From NCBI GenBank assembly GCA_934098735.1, contig CAKOOS010000013.1:1-31181 (forward strand): a DNA stretch of 31,181 nt, given 5' to 3'. Positions within the stretch are counted from its first letter, which is position 1. Each line of letters begins with the position of its first letter. The notes under the pieces were generated by a model, which saw nothing but the letters and a program-made list of their open reading frames with translations, had not been told where the DNA came from and did no database searches. The DNA comes from an uncultured Bacilli bacterium (GTDB taxonomy: Bacteria > Bacillota_I > Bacilli_A > RF39 > UBA660). The translations under genes were made by a program, and so were the position numbers. Positions 22,864-29,023 of this stretch are shown here, in pieces.

Positions 22864-24705
22864 ATAAAGAAATTTAACTATTGTTTAGTAGTTATTATTT
22901 CTCTATTATTAATTATCTTTTTTCTACCGAATTTTATAAACATAGTTCAAAATAATTTTAAATTAAGTTTTAATTTTAATTTAATAGAATTAATTAAGAT
23001 AATATTAAATGATAAAAAAATGATTATGGGGATCTTGCTTTTAGAGATCCTTTTCATTTTGCTTATAACTTATTATAAATATAATTTTAAGGTTAAGAAC
23101 TCTCACTCTACTAATGGTATTCCAGAACGTGTAAGTTCTAATGAATTTGGTAGTAGTAAATTTGCTAGTATAAAAGAAATTAAAGATAACTTTACTACTT
23201 GGAAATTTGGTAAAGAAAATAAATCAGGTGGTATGGTTGTTGCAATAGAAAATAATAAATACTATATTGATACAAGCTCTAATCATAACTTAATTGTTGG
23301 TAGTACTGGATCTGGTAAAACTGTTAGTGTCATATTACCACTAATTTTTAATCTAGCTGATAGTAATGAGTCAATGATTATTAATGATGTCAAGGGCGAA
23401 TTATATAAATATACTTATGATTATTTAAAGAAAAAAGATTATGATGTTAAAGTTATTAATTTAAGAGATACTAAAAATAGTGATTTTTGGAATCCTCTTA
23501 CTTTAGCATATCAATATTATAAAGAAAATAATTTTGAAAAAGAAGTTGAAACAGTTAATGACTTATCAAATGCAATATGTGAAGAAGTTAATAGTCGTGA
23601 TAAGTATTGGCAAGAATCATCTTCTTCTGTATTAAGTGCTTTATGTCTTGCTTTAATTGAAGATTGTAAAAATGAAAATCAAATACATTTTCATTCTATT
23701 TATAATTTGTTAGTAGAACACGGTGCTAAAAAGTATGGGGATCAAAACTCGTTAGACAAATACTTTGATGATAGGCCTTTCGGTAATACTGCTAAAAATT
23801 TGTATTCTGCTGGTAATTTTGCTCGTGGGGAAACAAGGGCTACTATCTTCTCTATATTGGCTTCAAAATTAAAAGTATTTGGCGATACTGGTATAAGTTA
23901 TATAACAAGTAAAACTTCTTTTAATATGCGTGATATTGGTAAGAAAAAAACTGCAATATTTTTGGTAGTACCTGATGAAAAGTTATCTCGTCATTTTATA
24001 GGTGGCTTATTTGTGAATCAAGTCTATCAGACTTTAGTAGAAGAAGCTCAAAAAAGTCCTAATGGCGAATTAGATGTTAGAGTTAATTTAATCTTGGAAG
24101 AACTTTGTAATACTATACATATTAACGAATTATCAAAAAAACTAACAGTTGCAAGGTCCAGAAAAATTAGAATATATGGTGTCGTTCAAGATTTTGGAAT
24201 GATACAAGAACATTATAGAGATCAAGCTACTACTATTAAGGCAAATATGAATTTATGTTATCTTCTTACAAATGATTATAATACTGCTAGAGAAATATCA
24301 AACCGATTAGGAAAATATACAATAAAAACTACTAGGACATCATCTTCTAATAGATATGGCAAAGCTGATTTTAATTTATCAAGTGATACTTCTTTAACTG
24401 GTAGAGATTTACTTACTACTGATGAATTAATTAATTTTAAAGTTGGCGACGCATTATTTTTAAGAGTTCGTATGGATCCTATCAAAACTAAATTAAAACA
24501 AATAAGTGATTATCCTATAAAATATAAAATTGTTGATGAAATAAAAATTGATAATCCAGAATTTCAAAAATTAGAACTTTTTGATTTAGACACTTTTAGA
24601 ATAGAAAAAGAATTATTTAAACCGGAAGAAACTAAAAAGACTACACCTACTAAAAGGGCTAACCCTACTAAAAAGAAAAAGGATAATGGGGATAAACAAT
24701 CCTAG
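22864..24705 (+). CDS. VirD4/TraG-type coupling protein, probably ATA-started
   Basis: Walker A GSTGSGKT (about residues 146-153 in the long form) and a Walker-B-type LILEELCN (about 405) define a TraG/VirD4 coupling ATPase. So do SAGNFARGETRATIFSIL and FGMIQEHYRDQATTIKANM. The ending is basic. The first ATG (23020) would cut off an N-terminal membrane domain: upstream the frame stays open for 52 codons and encodes a helix NYCLVVIISLLLIIFFLPN and a periplasmic-type loop. A second helix (GILLLEILFILLITYY) lies just after the ATG. The only ribosome site, AAAGGGGG, is eight bases before an ATA at 22864. With it the protein has 613 aa and the normal two-helix VirD4 anchor. It links relaxosome to channel. 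It ends 20 bases inside the methyltransferase gene. Confidence 0.9.
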   Translation: MKKFNYCLVVIISLLLIIFFLPNFINIVQNNFKLSFNFNLIELIKIILNDKKMIMGILLLEILFILLITYYKYNFKVKNSHSTNGIPERVSSNEFGSSKFASIKEIKDNFTTWKFGKENKSGGMVVAIENNKYYIDTSSNHNLIVGSTGSGKTVSVILPLIFNLADSNESMIINDVKGELYKYTYDYLKKKDYDVKVINLRDTKNSDFWNPLTLAYQYYKENNFEKEVETVNDLSNAICEEVNSRDKYWQESSSSVLSALCLALIEDCKNENQIHFHSIYNLLVEHGAKKYGDQNSLDKYFDDRPFGNTAKNLYSAGNFARGETRATIFSILASKLKVFGDTGISYITSKTSFNMRDIGKKKTAIFLVVPDEKLSRHFIGGLFVNQVYQTLVEEAQKSPNGELDVRVNLILEELCNTIHINELSKKLTVARSRKIRIYGVVQDFGMIQEHYRDQATTIKANMNLCYLLTNDYNTAREISNRLGKYTIKTTRTSSSNRYGKADFNLSSDTSLTGRDLLTTDELINFKVGDALFLRVRMDPIKTKLKQISDYPIKYKIVDEIKIDNPEFQKLELFDLDTFRIEKELFKPEETKKTTPTKRANPTKKKKDNGDKQS

Positions 24706-25822
24706 TATAAATCTTTTTAATTTTAATTATCCGGTTATAAAATTAAATAAAGATAATGTTAAAGTTGGTACTTTCTTTTCTGGTATTGGTAGTCCTGAAA
24801 TGGCTTTTAAGAGATTAAAAGATAATGGTATTATTAATAATTATGAATCAGTATTTTTTTGTGAAATAGATAAATGGGCGGTAAAAAGTTATTGTGCTAT
24901 TCATAATAAAACTGAAAAAGATAATCTTGGGGATATTACAAAAATAAATGGTAAAAATCTTCCTTACTGCGACATTTGGATTGGTGGCTTTCCTTGTCAA
25001 GATATATCTATGGCTGGTATAAGACGCGGATTTGATTTTAATAGTAATACTAGATCATCTCTAGGTTGGAAGATGATACAATTTATAAGAGAAATGGATA
25101 ATCCACCAAAAGTTGTTATCTTTGAAAATGTAGCTGCTATTACTAATTCTAAAATGAGAAAAACTTTAAGTCTTTTTAAACAAGATTTAGAAAATCTAGG
25201 TTATTCATTATACGATCACGTTTTAACTGCACTTGATTATGGTACACCTCAAAATAGAGAAAGATATTTTTTAGTTGCAATTAAAGGTAAATATATCTAT
25301 CATTTTCCAGAAAAAATAAAACTTAAATTAAGACTTAAAGACTTATTAGAAAAAGATATTGATCCTAACTTGGTATTATCAGAAAAAGTAAAATTTGATT
25401 TAGAGAAATTTGTTAAAAATAAAAACTATTCTAAAAACAGTAAATTGATATGTAAGAATTTGAAAGACAAAAGAAAAAGATATGTTATAAATTTATATAG
25501 ATTTGTTGACGGTAAAAATCATTGTGGACGTGATACTTCATCAAAATATAATCAGACTGCAAGGTTATGGTCTATGAATGGGTATTGTCCTACTTTAACC
25601 GCTAACTCTACTGAAGATACAAGTAAAATGATTATCTACAAAGATAATTGTTTTTTTGTTAAGAAAATTAGTCCACTTGAAAGTTGGCGATTTATGGGAT
25701 TTTCAGATGATGATTTTTATAAAGCCAAAAGTACTGGTATGTCTAATAGACAACTATTTAAACAGGCCGGTAATAGTATAGCAACAAATGTTATTTACTA
25801 CATATTGAAAAATTTATTTTAA
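24686..25822 (+). CDS. Orphan DNA (cytosine-5) methyltransferase
   Basis: The 378-aa protein has the C5-methyltransferase motifs in order: TFFSGIGSPEMAF (motif I, SAM binding), GGFPCQDIS (motif IV, catalytic C104) and VIFENVAAI (motif VI). QNRERYFLVA (motif VIII) and KQAGNSIATNVI (motif X) follow. The target-recognition region lies at about 230-330; its sequence specificity is unknown. No restriction endonuclease gene is nearby, so it is solitary. In a conjugative element it would protect entering DNA from host restriction, together with the ArdC-like protein downstream. The start overlaps the VirD4 gene by 20 bases. Confidence 0.93.
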   Translation: MGINNPSINLFNFNYPVIKLNKDNVKVGTFFSGIGSPEMAFKRLKDNGIINNYESVFFCEIDKWAVKSYCAIHNKTEKDNLGDITKINGKNLPYCDIWIGGFPCQDISMAGIRRGFDFNSNTRSSLGWKMIQFIREMDNPPKVVIFENVAAITNSKMRKTLSLFKQDLENLGYSLYDHVLTALDYGTPQNRERYFLVAIKGKYIYHFPEKIKLKLRLKDLLEKDIDPNLVLSEKVKFDLEKFVKNKNYSKNSKLICKNLKDKRKRYVINLYRFVDGKNHCGRDTSSKYNQTARLWSMNGYCPTLTANSTEDTSKMIIYKDNCFFVKKISPLESWRFMGFSDDDFYKAKSTGMSNRQLFKQAGNSIATNVIYYILKNLF

Positions 25823-25836
25823 GGGGGTGTTAATTA

Positions 25837-26037
25837 ATGGAATATGAAATATTTTTAAATAAAGTTAGAAAGAATTTAGAAAAAACAGACAACTACTTTG
25901 AATGTGAAATGAATGAGATAATTGATGTTATAAGAAATACTTTAACTAACGAAAAAATAATTAATATATCTGATTTAGATGTTCTATTCTATAAGGTCAA
26001 ATGTTATATAAACAGAATGATAAAAAAAGAAGAATAA
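25837..26037 (+). CDS. Small unknown protein, 66 aa
   Basis: The ATG follows AAGGGGG by nine bases. The product is acidic and helical (MEYEIFLNKVRKNLEKTDNYFECEMNEI) and ends in a basic VKCYINRMIKKEE. There is no membrane segment or known motif. It is the last gene before the regulatory region at 26042 and is probably cotranscribed with the methyltransferase. Confidence 0.6.
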   Translation: MEYEIFLNKVRKNLEKTDNYFECEMNEIIDVIRNTLTNEKIINISDLDVLFYKVKCYINRMIKKEE

Positions 26038-26041
26038 TTTT

Positions 26042-26067
26042 ACAAAATATGACAAAATACGACAAAT
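26042..26067 (+). repeat. Phased A-tract repeats upstream of the small-RNA promoter
   Basis: ACAAAATATG, ACAAAATACG and a partial ACAAAT follow one another with a ten-base period, directly upstream of the operator and -35 box. This resembles an UP element or bent DNA that strengthens a promoter, or a protein site repeated once per helical turn. Confidence 0.5.
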
Positions 26068-26073
26068 CACTCA

Positions 26074-26093
26074 ATTAGTCTTGCAAGACTAAT
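26074..26093. promoter_or_regulatory. Palindromic operator, copy 2 (perfect), over a -35 box
   Basis: ATTAGTCTTGCAAGACTAAT is a perfect 20-bp palindrome; its 18-bp core equals the one at 6925-6942. Its centre supplies the TTGCAA -35 of the promoter at 26081, so a bound repressor would exclude RNA polymerase. Confidence 0.85.
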
Positions 26094-26109
26094 CAAAATG
26101 TGTTATATT
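26081..26109 (+). promoter_or_regulatory. Promoter of the small RNA
   Basis: TTGCAA (26081-26086), exactly 17 bases, TATATT (26104-26109) with TG one base upstream (extended -10). Transcription should start near 26116, at the first base of a hairpin. Confidence 0.75.
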
Positions 26110-26115
26110 TATATT

Positions 26116-26237
26116 GTCAGTAAGATACTGACTATTAAACCATTTTACTTTGACTTGCATACGCTACACCTTACTTCTAGTAGTGTTTGTAGTAAAAGTA
26201 GCTCACTAAAGCCGCTAGTACAGGGCTTTGTTTTTTT
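26116..26237 (+). ncRNA. Candidate structured small RNA of about 120 nt
   Basis: From the predicted start there is a 7-bp hairpin GTCAGTA-AGA-TACTGAC (26116-26132). A second, two-part stem follows: GCTAC (26163-26167) and TTACT (26171-26175) pair with AGTAA (26191-26195) and GTAGC (26198-26202). A terminator stem AAAGCC/GGCTTT (26208-26229) then has seven T residues. No coding frame with a ribosome site lies inside; a 65-codon frame across it begins within the -10 region. A separate promoter for the next gene follows, so this is a free RNA rather than only a leader. It is repressed through the shared operator. The target and Rfam class are unknown. Confidence 0.65.
26208..26237 (+). terminator. 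Terminator of the small RNA
   Basis: AAAGCC (26208-26213), ten-base loop, GGCTTT (26224-26229), G and seven T residues. Confidence 0.8.
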
Positions 26238-26269
26238 AAGAAAAAATATATCAAATTATAGCTGTTTGA

Positions 26270-26298
26270 TTGACTTTAACCTATATTTAATGTAAGAT
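26270..26298 (+). promoter_or_regulatory. Promoter of the 167-aa gene
   Basis: TTGACT (26270-26275), a 17-base spacer and TAAGAT (26293-26298) lie about 45 bases upstream of the ATG at 26344. A small TAATGA/TCATTA hairpin falls in the leader. Confidence 0.6.
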
Positions 26299-26343
26299 AA
26301 TAGCAATAATGAAATCATTAGCTGATTTAGGGGAAATGTTTTT

Positions 26344-26847
26344 ATGAAGTCAGAAAGTTTTAAGCTCTTAAAAAGCAAAATAAATATTTTAAATGATTTG
26401 AATGATAAGATTAATTTAATCGAATGGAACAAAGATGACGGTCCAAAATTTGAATCAGTTGAAGAAATGAAGGATTTTGAAAAAAAAGTTATAAATGGCG
26501 ATTTTGAATTTGTATTAGATGATAATACTGATACTGATAATAATACAATTTTAAAAGATTATAAAACCACTAAAGATAATTATTTCTTTTATATTTATAG
26601 TTATAAGAATAATGACAAATATATTACTTATTTATCTTTAAAGAATTTAGATGAAAAAGATTGTATTCATAATATATATGGATATAAAACTGATGATGAA
26701 AATTCTGCTTTAACATATTTTGATAAATTAAAAAATGATATATCAAATAATACGATTGATTATATAATTAATAAAATGATAATTGATGTTGATAAAAATA
26801 TAAATAATTTAAAAAATAAGTATGAGAAATTGACTAGCGAAAGTTAG
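26344..26847 (+). CDS. Unknown acidic protein, 167 aa
   Basis: The ATG follows AGGGG at eight bases. The product is soluble and acidic, beginning MKSESFKLLKSKINILNDLN. The centre (TTKDNYFFYIYSYKNNDKYITYLSLKNLD) looks like beta strands, the end (LKNDISNNTIDYIINKMI ... NLKNKYEKL) is helical. No family is recognised. It has its own promoter and a tight terminator, so it is a single-gene unit between the small RNA and the ArdC-like gene. An anti-restriction or anti-defence role is suggested only by the neighbours. Confidence 0.6.
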   Translation: MKSESFKLLKSKINILNDLNDKINLIEWNKDDGPKFESVEEMKDFEKKVINGDFEFVLDDNTDTDNNTILKDYKTTKDNYFFYIYSYKNNDKYITYLSLKNLDEKDCIHNIYGYKTDDENSALTYFDKLKNDISNNTIDYIINKMIIDVDKNINNLKNKYEKLTSES

Positions 26848-26858
26848 TCTTTTTTTTA
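26831..26858 (+). terminator. Terminator with GAAA tetraloop
   Basis: GACTAGC, GAAA loop, GTTAGTC (26832-26849, one G-U pair), then eight T residues. The stop codon of the 167-aa gene lies in the stem. Confidence 0.88.
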
Positions 26859-26881
26859 TACTTTTAAAGGGGGTTGAAATT

Positions 26882-27856
26882 ATAGATATAATTAATAGTC
26901 TTAATTTGATTAAAGAATATACATCAAAAAAAGACTTTGAAAAAATTAAAGATACAACTTTAAATATAGAAAAAAATATTTTGAATAATTACCATAGTCA
27001 TAATGATTTTAAAAGATTAATTGATACCATTGTGCTATATAGTGATTATTCTTTTTTTAATACTTTATTAATTGATTATCAATATCCTTTTTTCTTGGAT
27101 CTTGGTACTGAAAATAAATTTAAGAAAAATGGATTTACTATTTTGAATAACGCTAAAAAGATTAATATACTATCACCAGATAATGATGTATTTGTAAAAG
27201 TTAAAAATGATGATAAAGAAGAAATATTACCTTATACTTCATTAACTGATGAAGAAAAAGAAAAACTTAATAATCCTAATGATAAAAGTATTACATTAGA
27301 TCATAGAGAACTAAAAGGAATGAATATTATAGAACTATATGATTGTAAAGATACTACTATGGAACAAAAAGATTATAAAAGTTTAGAATTACCTGCATTA
27401 CTTCTTTTTGATTATCAAGATATATATAATTCTTTTGTAAAAGCATTATATGCAGACGGATATAAAATTAACTATTGTAATAATTTAGAAAATAAATTTG
27501 ATTATGATAAAGATAATAAAACTATTAATTTGAAAAAAGGTATCAATGATAGAATTAAAGTTTTGTCTATGCTAGATATTTATACATCTGATAATGCAAA
27601 TAATGATTTTGAGAAAGAACTTTTAAAGTATTCTATTTGTAAAGGTATAGGAATAGATACAGACTTTGATGATAAATTTGATTTATATGATTGGTATAAA
27701 AAAACAGATTTTAATGATGTTGAAAAATCTTTTAAATTAATATCATCAAAAGGAAGAAAATTTATTAATAACTTTAATAAGTTTTTTAGTATTGAAAAGA
27801 AAAACTTTGAGTACATACCTATCGGTTTATATGAAGATTATAATTTATCACTTTAG
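26882..27856 (+). CDS. ArdC/LtrC-like anti-restriction protein with decayed zincin site, probably ATA-started
   Basis: The N-terminal third contains YSDYSFFNTLLIDYQYP, FLDLGTENKFKKNGFTIL and KINILSP. This is the pattern of the ArdC N-terminal ssDNA-binding domain (YSxxNxxLI, WxxxGxxVxKGxxxIxIxxP). Further on, KTINLKKGINDRIKVLSMLDIYTSD and ICKGIGIDTDFDDKFDLYDWYK follow the ArdC/LtrC metalloprotease domain, but the HExxH is replaced by LDIYT, so peptidase activity is unlikely. ArdC proteins shield incoming single-stranded DNA and block restriction. AAAGGGGG is eight bases before an ATA at 26882; no ATG lies near, and the in-frame TTG at 26906 has no ribosome site. The length is about 324 aa. 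Confidence 0.7.
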   Translation: MDIINSLNLIKEYTSKKDFEKIKDTTLNIEKNILNNYHSHNDFKRLIDTIVLYSDYSFFNTLLIDYQYPFFLDLGTENKFKKNGFTILNNAKKINILSPDNDVFVKVKNDDKEEILPYTSLTDEEKEKLNNPNDKSITLDHRELKGMNIIELYDCKDTTMEQKDYKSLELPALLLFDYQDIYNSFVKALYADGYKINYCNNLENKFDYDKDNKTINLKKGINDRIKVLSMLDIYTSDNANNDFEKELLKYSICKGIGIDTDFDDKFDLYDWYKKTDFNDVEKSFKLISSKGRKFINNFNKFFSIEKKNFEYIPIGLYEDYNLSL

Positions 27857-27889
27857 GCGCTGACAAACATATTTATAGCGCGTTATAAT
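27854..27889 (+). promoter_or_regulatory. Shared-motif promoter, copy 2
   Basis: TAGGCGCTG (27854-27862) and AGCGCGTTATAAT (27877-27889): half sites centred 21 bp apart, -10 TATAAT at 27884-27889. Here a fair -35, CTGACA (27860-27865), lies 18 bases upstream. Transcription would begin near 27896, just before the ribosome site of the gene at 27912. The motif starts at the stop codon of the ArdC-like gene. Confidence 0.75.
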
Positions 27890-27911
27890 TTTTTTGTAAG
27901 GCGGTGTTGAT

Positions 27912-28184
27912 ATGAAAAAAGATCCTTGGGATAAATACTATAACAAAGCTAAAGAATTAAGAATAAATGCAATTTATGCTGATACTTTATGCGAATTAAT
28001 ACTATTAAGGTATGAATATGTATATGATAATATTAGTAAAGCTGATGTTTTGAAAGAACTACCGGGAATTAGAGAATTAAAACCTATTCAAGTAAAAACT
28101 ATTTATGAAAAAGCAATAAAGTTATTAGAGTTAAAATATGATGTTATAGTTTTGCAAGACAATCCATTTGTATTTAAAAAATAA
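27912..28184 (+). CDS. Unknown small protein under the shared-motif promoter, 90 aa
   Basis: The ATG follows AAGGCGGTG. The product begins MKKDPWDKYYNKAKELRINAIY and is predicted helical (DTLCELILLRYEYVYDN, IKLLELKYDVIVLQDNPF). There is no membrane segment. No family is recognised. Its promoter belongs to the same set as that of the recombinase, so it is likely expressed when the element excises or transfers. Expression control makes an excision factor conceivable, although the typical winged-helix or MerR-like Xis fold is not evident. Confidence 0.65.
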   Translation: MKKDPWDKYYNKAKELRINAIYADTLCELILLRYEYVYDNISKADVLKELPGIRELKPIQVKTIYEKAIKLLELKYDVIVLQDNPFVFKK

Positions 28185-28203
28185 GAAAGTGAGTGATGAA
28201 AAT

Positions 28204-28662
28204 ATGGAACTAGCTACTATGTATTATGATTTTGCAAATGATTATTCAAATATGTTTAATGTTAAAACATTTATTGAAAAAGAAAAAGTAAGAAGTGATG
28301 AAAAGGTAAATGCTGTTGTTGAAATACTAAATGAATATTATATCAATGGAACTATGTTTTGCTTTTTAAAAAGTGATAAAGAAAAAGCAATTAACGACAT
28401 AGTTAAAAAACTTCAAAGTAAAAATGGTACATCTGATTTAATTAATAAACTTGAAGTTGTTATTGATGATGATGATAATTATCTGGTACAAATAATTTTA
28501 ATGTATGATAATTGTAATAACAATATAGAAACATTGAAAAATAAAGTTGATAAAAGATATAAAAATAATCAAAAATTTCATAAGAAAGATTATTTTGATT
28601 TATTTTTAAAATATAATGACTTATTTAATAAATTAAATTATCATTATGATAATAATGTATAA
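28204..28662 (+). CDS. Unknown protein, 152 aa
   Basis: The frame is open from 28168. ATG 28204 (MELATMYYDFANDYSNMF) is preferred because GAGTG lies about ten bases upstream and it clears the preceding gene; GTG at 28189 is the alternative. The protein is acidic and helical with charged repeats (KEKAINDIVKKLQSK, LEVVIDDDDNYLVQIIL). There is no membrane helix or known family. It follows the 90-aa gene directly and shares its promoter. A long hairpin terminator comes after it. Confidence 0.6.
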   Translation: MELATMYYDFANDYSNMFNVKTFIEKEKVRSDEKVNAVVEILNEYYINGTMFCFLKSDKEKAINDIVKKLQSKNGTSDLINKLEVVIDDDDNYLVQIILMYDNCNNNIETLKNKVDKRYKNNQKFHKKDYFDLFLKYNDLFNKLNYHYDNNV

Positions 28663-28670
28663 ACAATATT

Positions 28671-28745
28671 AAAACTATGATTTAGTTATCAAATTTAATT
28701 TTATCTCATAAGTTAAATTAGGAACTATTAATTATAGTTTTTTTT
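28671..28745 (+). terminator. Long composite hairpin terminator
   Basis: AAAACTATGATT (28671-28682) pairs with AATTATAGTTTT (28730-28741), one G-U. Inside are TAGTT/AACTA and AATTTAA/TTAAATT stems, so the whole 70 bases fold as one stacked structure, ended by eight T residues. The ribosome site of the next gene follows a few bases later. Confidence 0.75.
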
Positions 28746-28767
28746 ATTTATATTAAGGGGGGTTAAT

Positions 28768-28953
28768 TTGGAAGAAAAAAAGAATAAAAAAGGGAAAAAA
28801 ATTAATTATACAAAATTCAATTATAGCGAAGAATTTATCACTAATATAGAAAACCCCACTAAAGAAGATTTGAAAAATATATTTAATAAAAAATATTTTA
28901 ATTATATAAGAAGATTGGAAAATCGCTCTTTAGGGGGCTGTATAAATGAATAA
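28768..28953 (+). CDS. Small basic protein, 61 aa, coupled to the recombinase region
   Basis: A TTG start five bases after AAGGGGGG. The product is very basic (MEEKKNKKGKKINYTKFNYSE) and ends RRLENRSLGGCINE; it could bind nucleic acid. No family is recognised. Its last codons contain both the left half of the shared promoter motif and the ribosome site (AGGGGG) of the 25-codon ORF that overlaps its stop by eight bases. Small basic proteins next to integrases are often recombination directionality factors, which is a possibility only. Confidence 0.5.
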   Translation: MEEKKNKKGKKINYTKFNYSEEFITNIENPTKEDLKNIFNKKYFNYIRRLENRSLGGCINE

Positions 28954-28966
28954 AGCGCGTTATAAT
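28932..28966 (+). promoter_or_regulatory. Shared-motif promoter, copy 3, for the recombinase
   Basis: AGGGGGCTGTAT (28932-28943) and AGCGCGTTATAAT (28954-28966): GGGGCT and AGCGCG half sites are centred 20 bp apart. The -10 TATAAT lies at 28961-28966, and CTGTAT sits 17 bases upstream as in copy 1. Transcription would begin near 28973, 47 bases before the recombinase ATG. Confidence 0.7.
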
Positions 28967-29023
28967 TTAGTTAGCTTGGAATTACGATTAAAAATAATCA
29001 AAAAGGAAGTGTTATTTTTATGA
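28946..29023 (+). CDS. Small ORF of 25 codons leading into the recombinase
   Basis: The ATG is eight bases after AGGGGG. The frame MNKARYNLVSLELRLKIIKK... ends at a TGA that overlaps the recombinase ATG (ATGA). It overlaps the preceding gene by eight bases. Its coding sequence contains the -10 of the shared-motif promoter, so only transcripts from further upstream can translate it. This would give the recombinase two modes of expression. It may be a coupling device rather than a functional peptide. Confidence 0.4.
   Translation: MNKARYNLVSLELRLKIIKKEVLFL

Noticed and set aside
26098..26295. Plus-strand ORF of 65 codons
   Set aside because: It begins within the -10 region of the small-RNA promoter, has no ribosome site, crosses the terminator and the next promoter.
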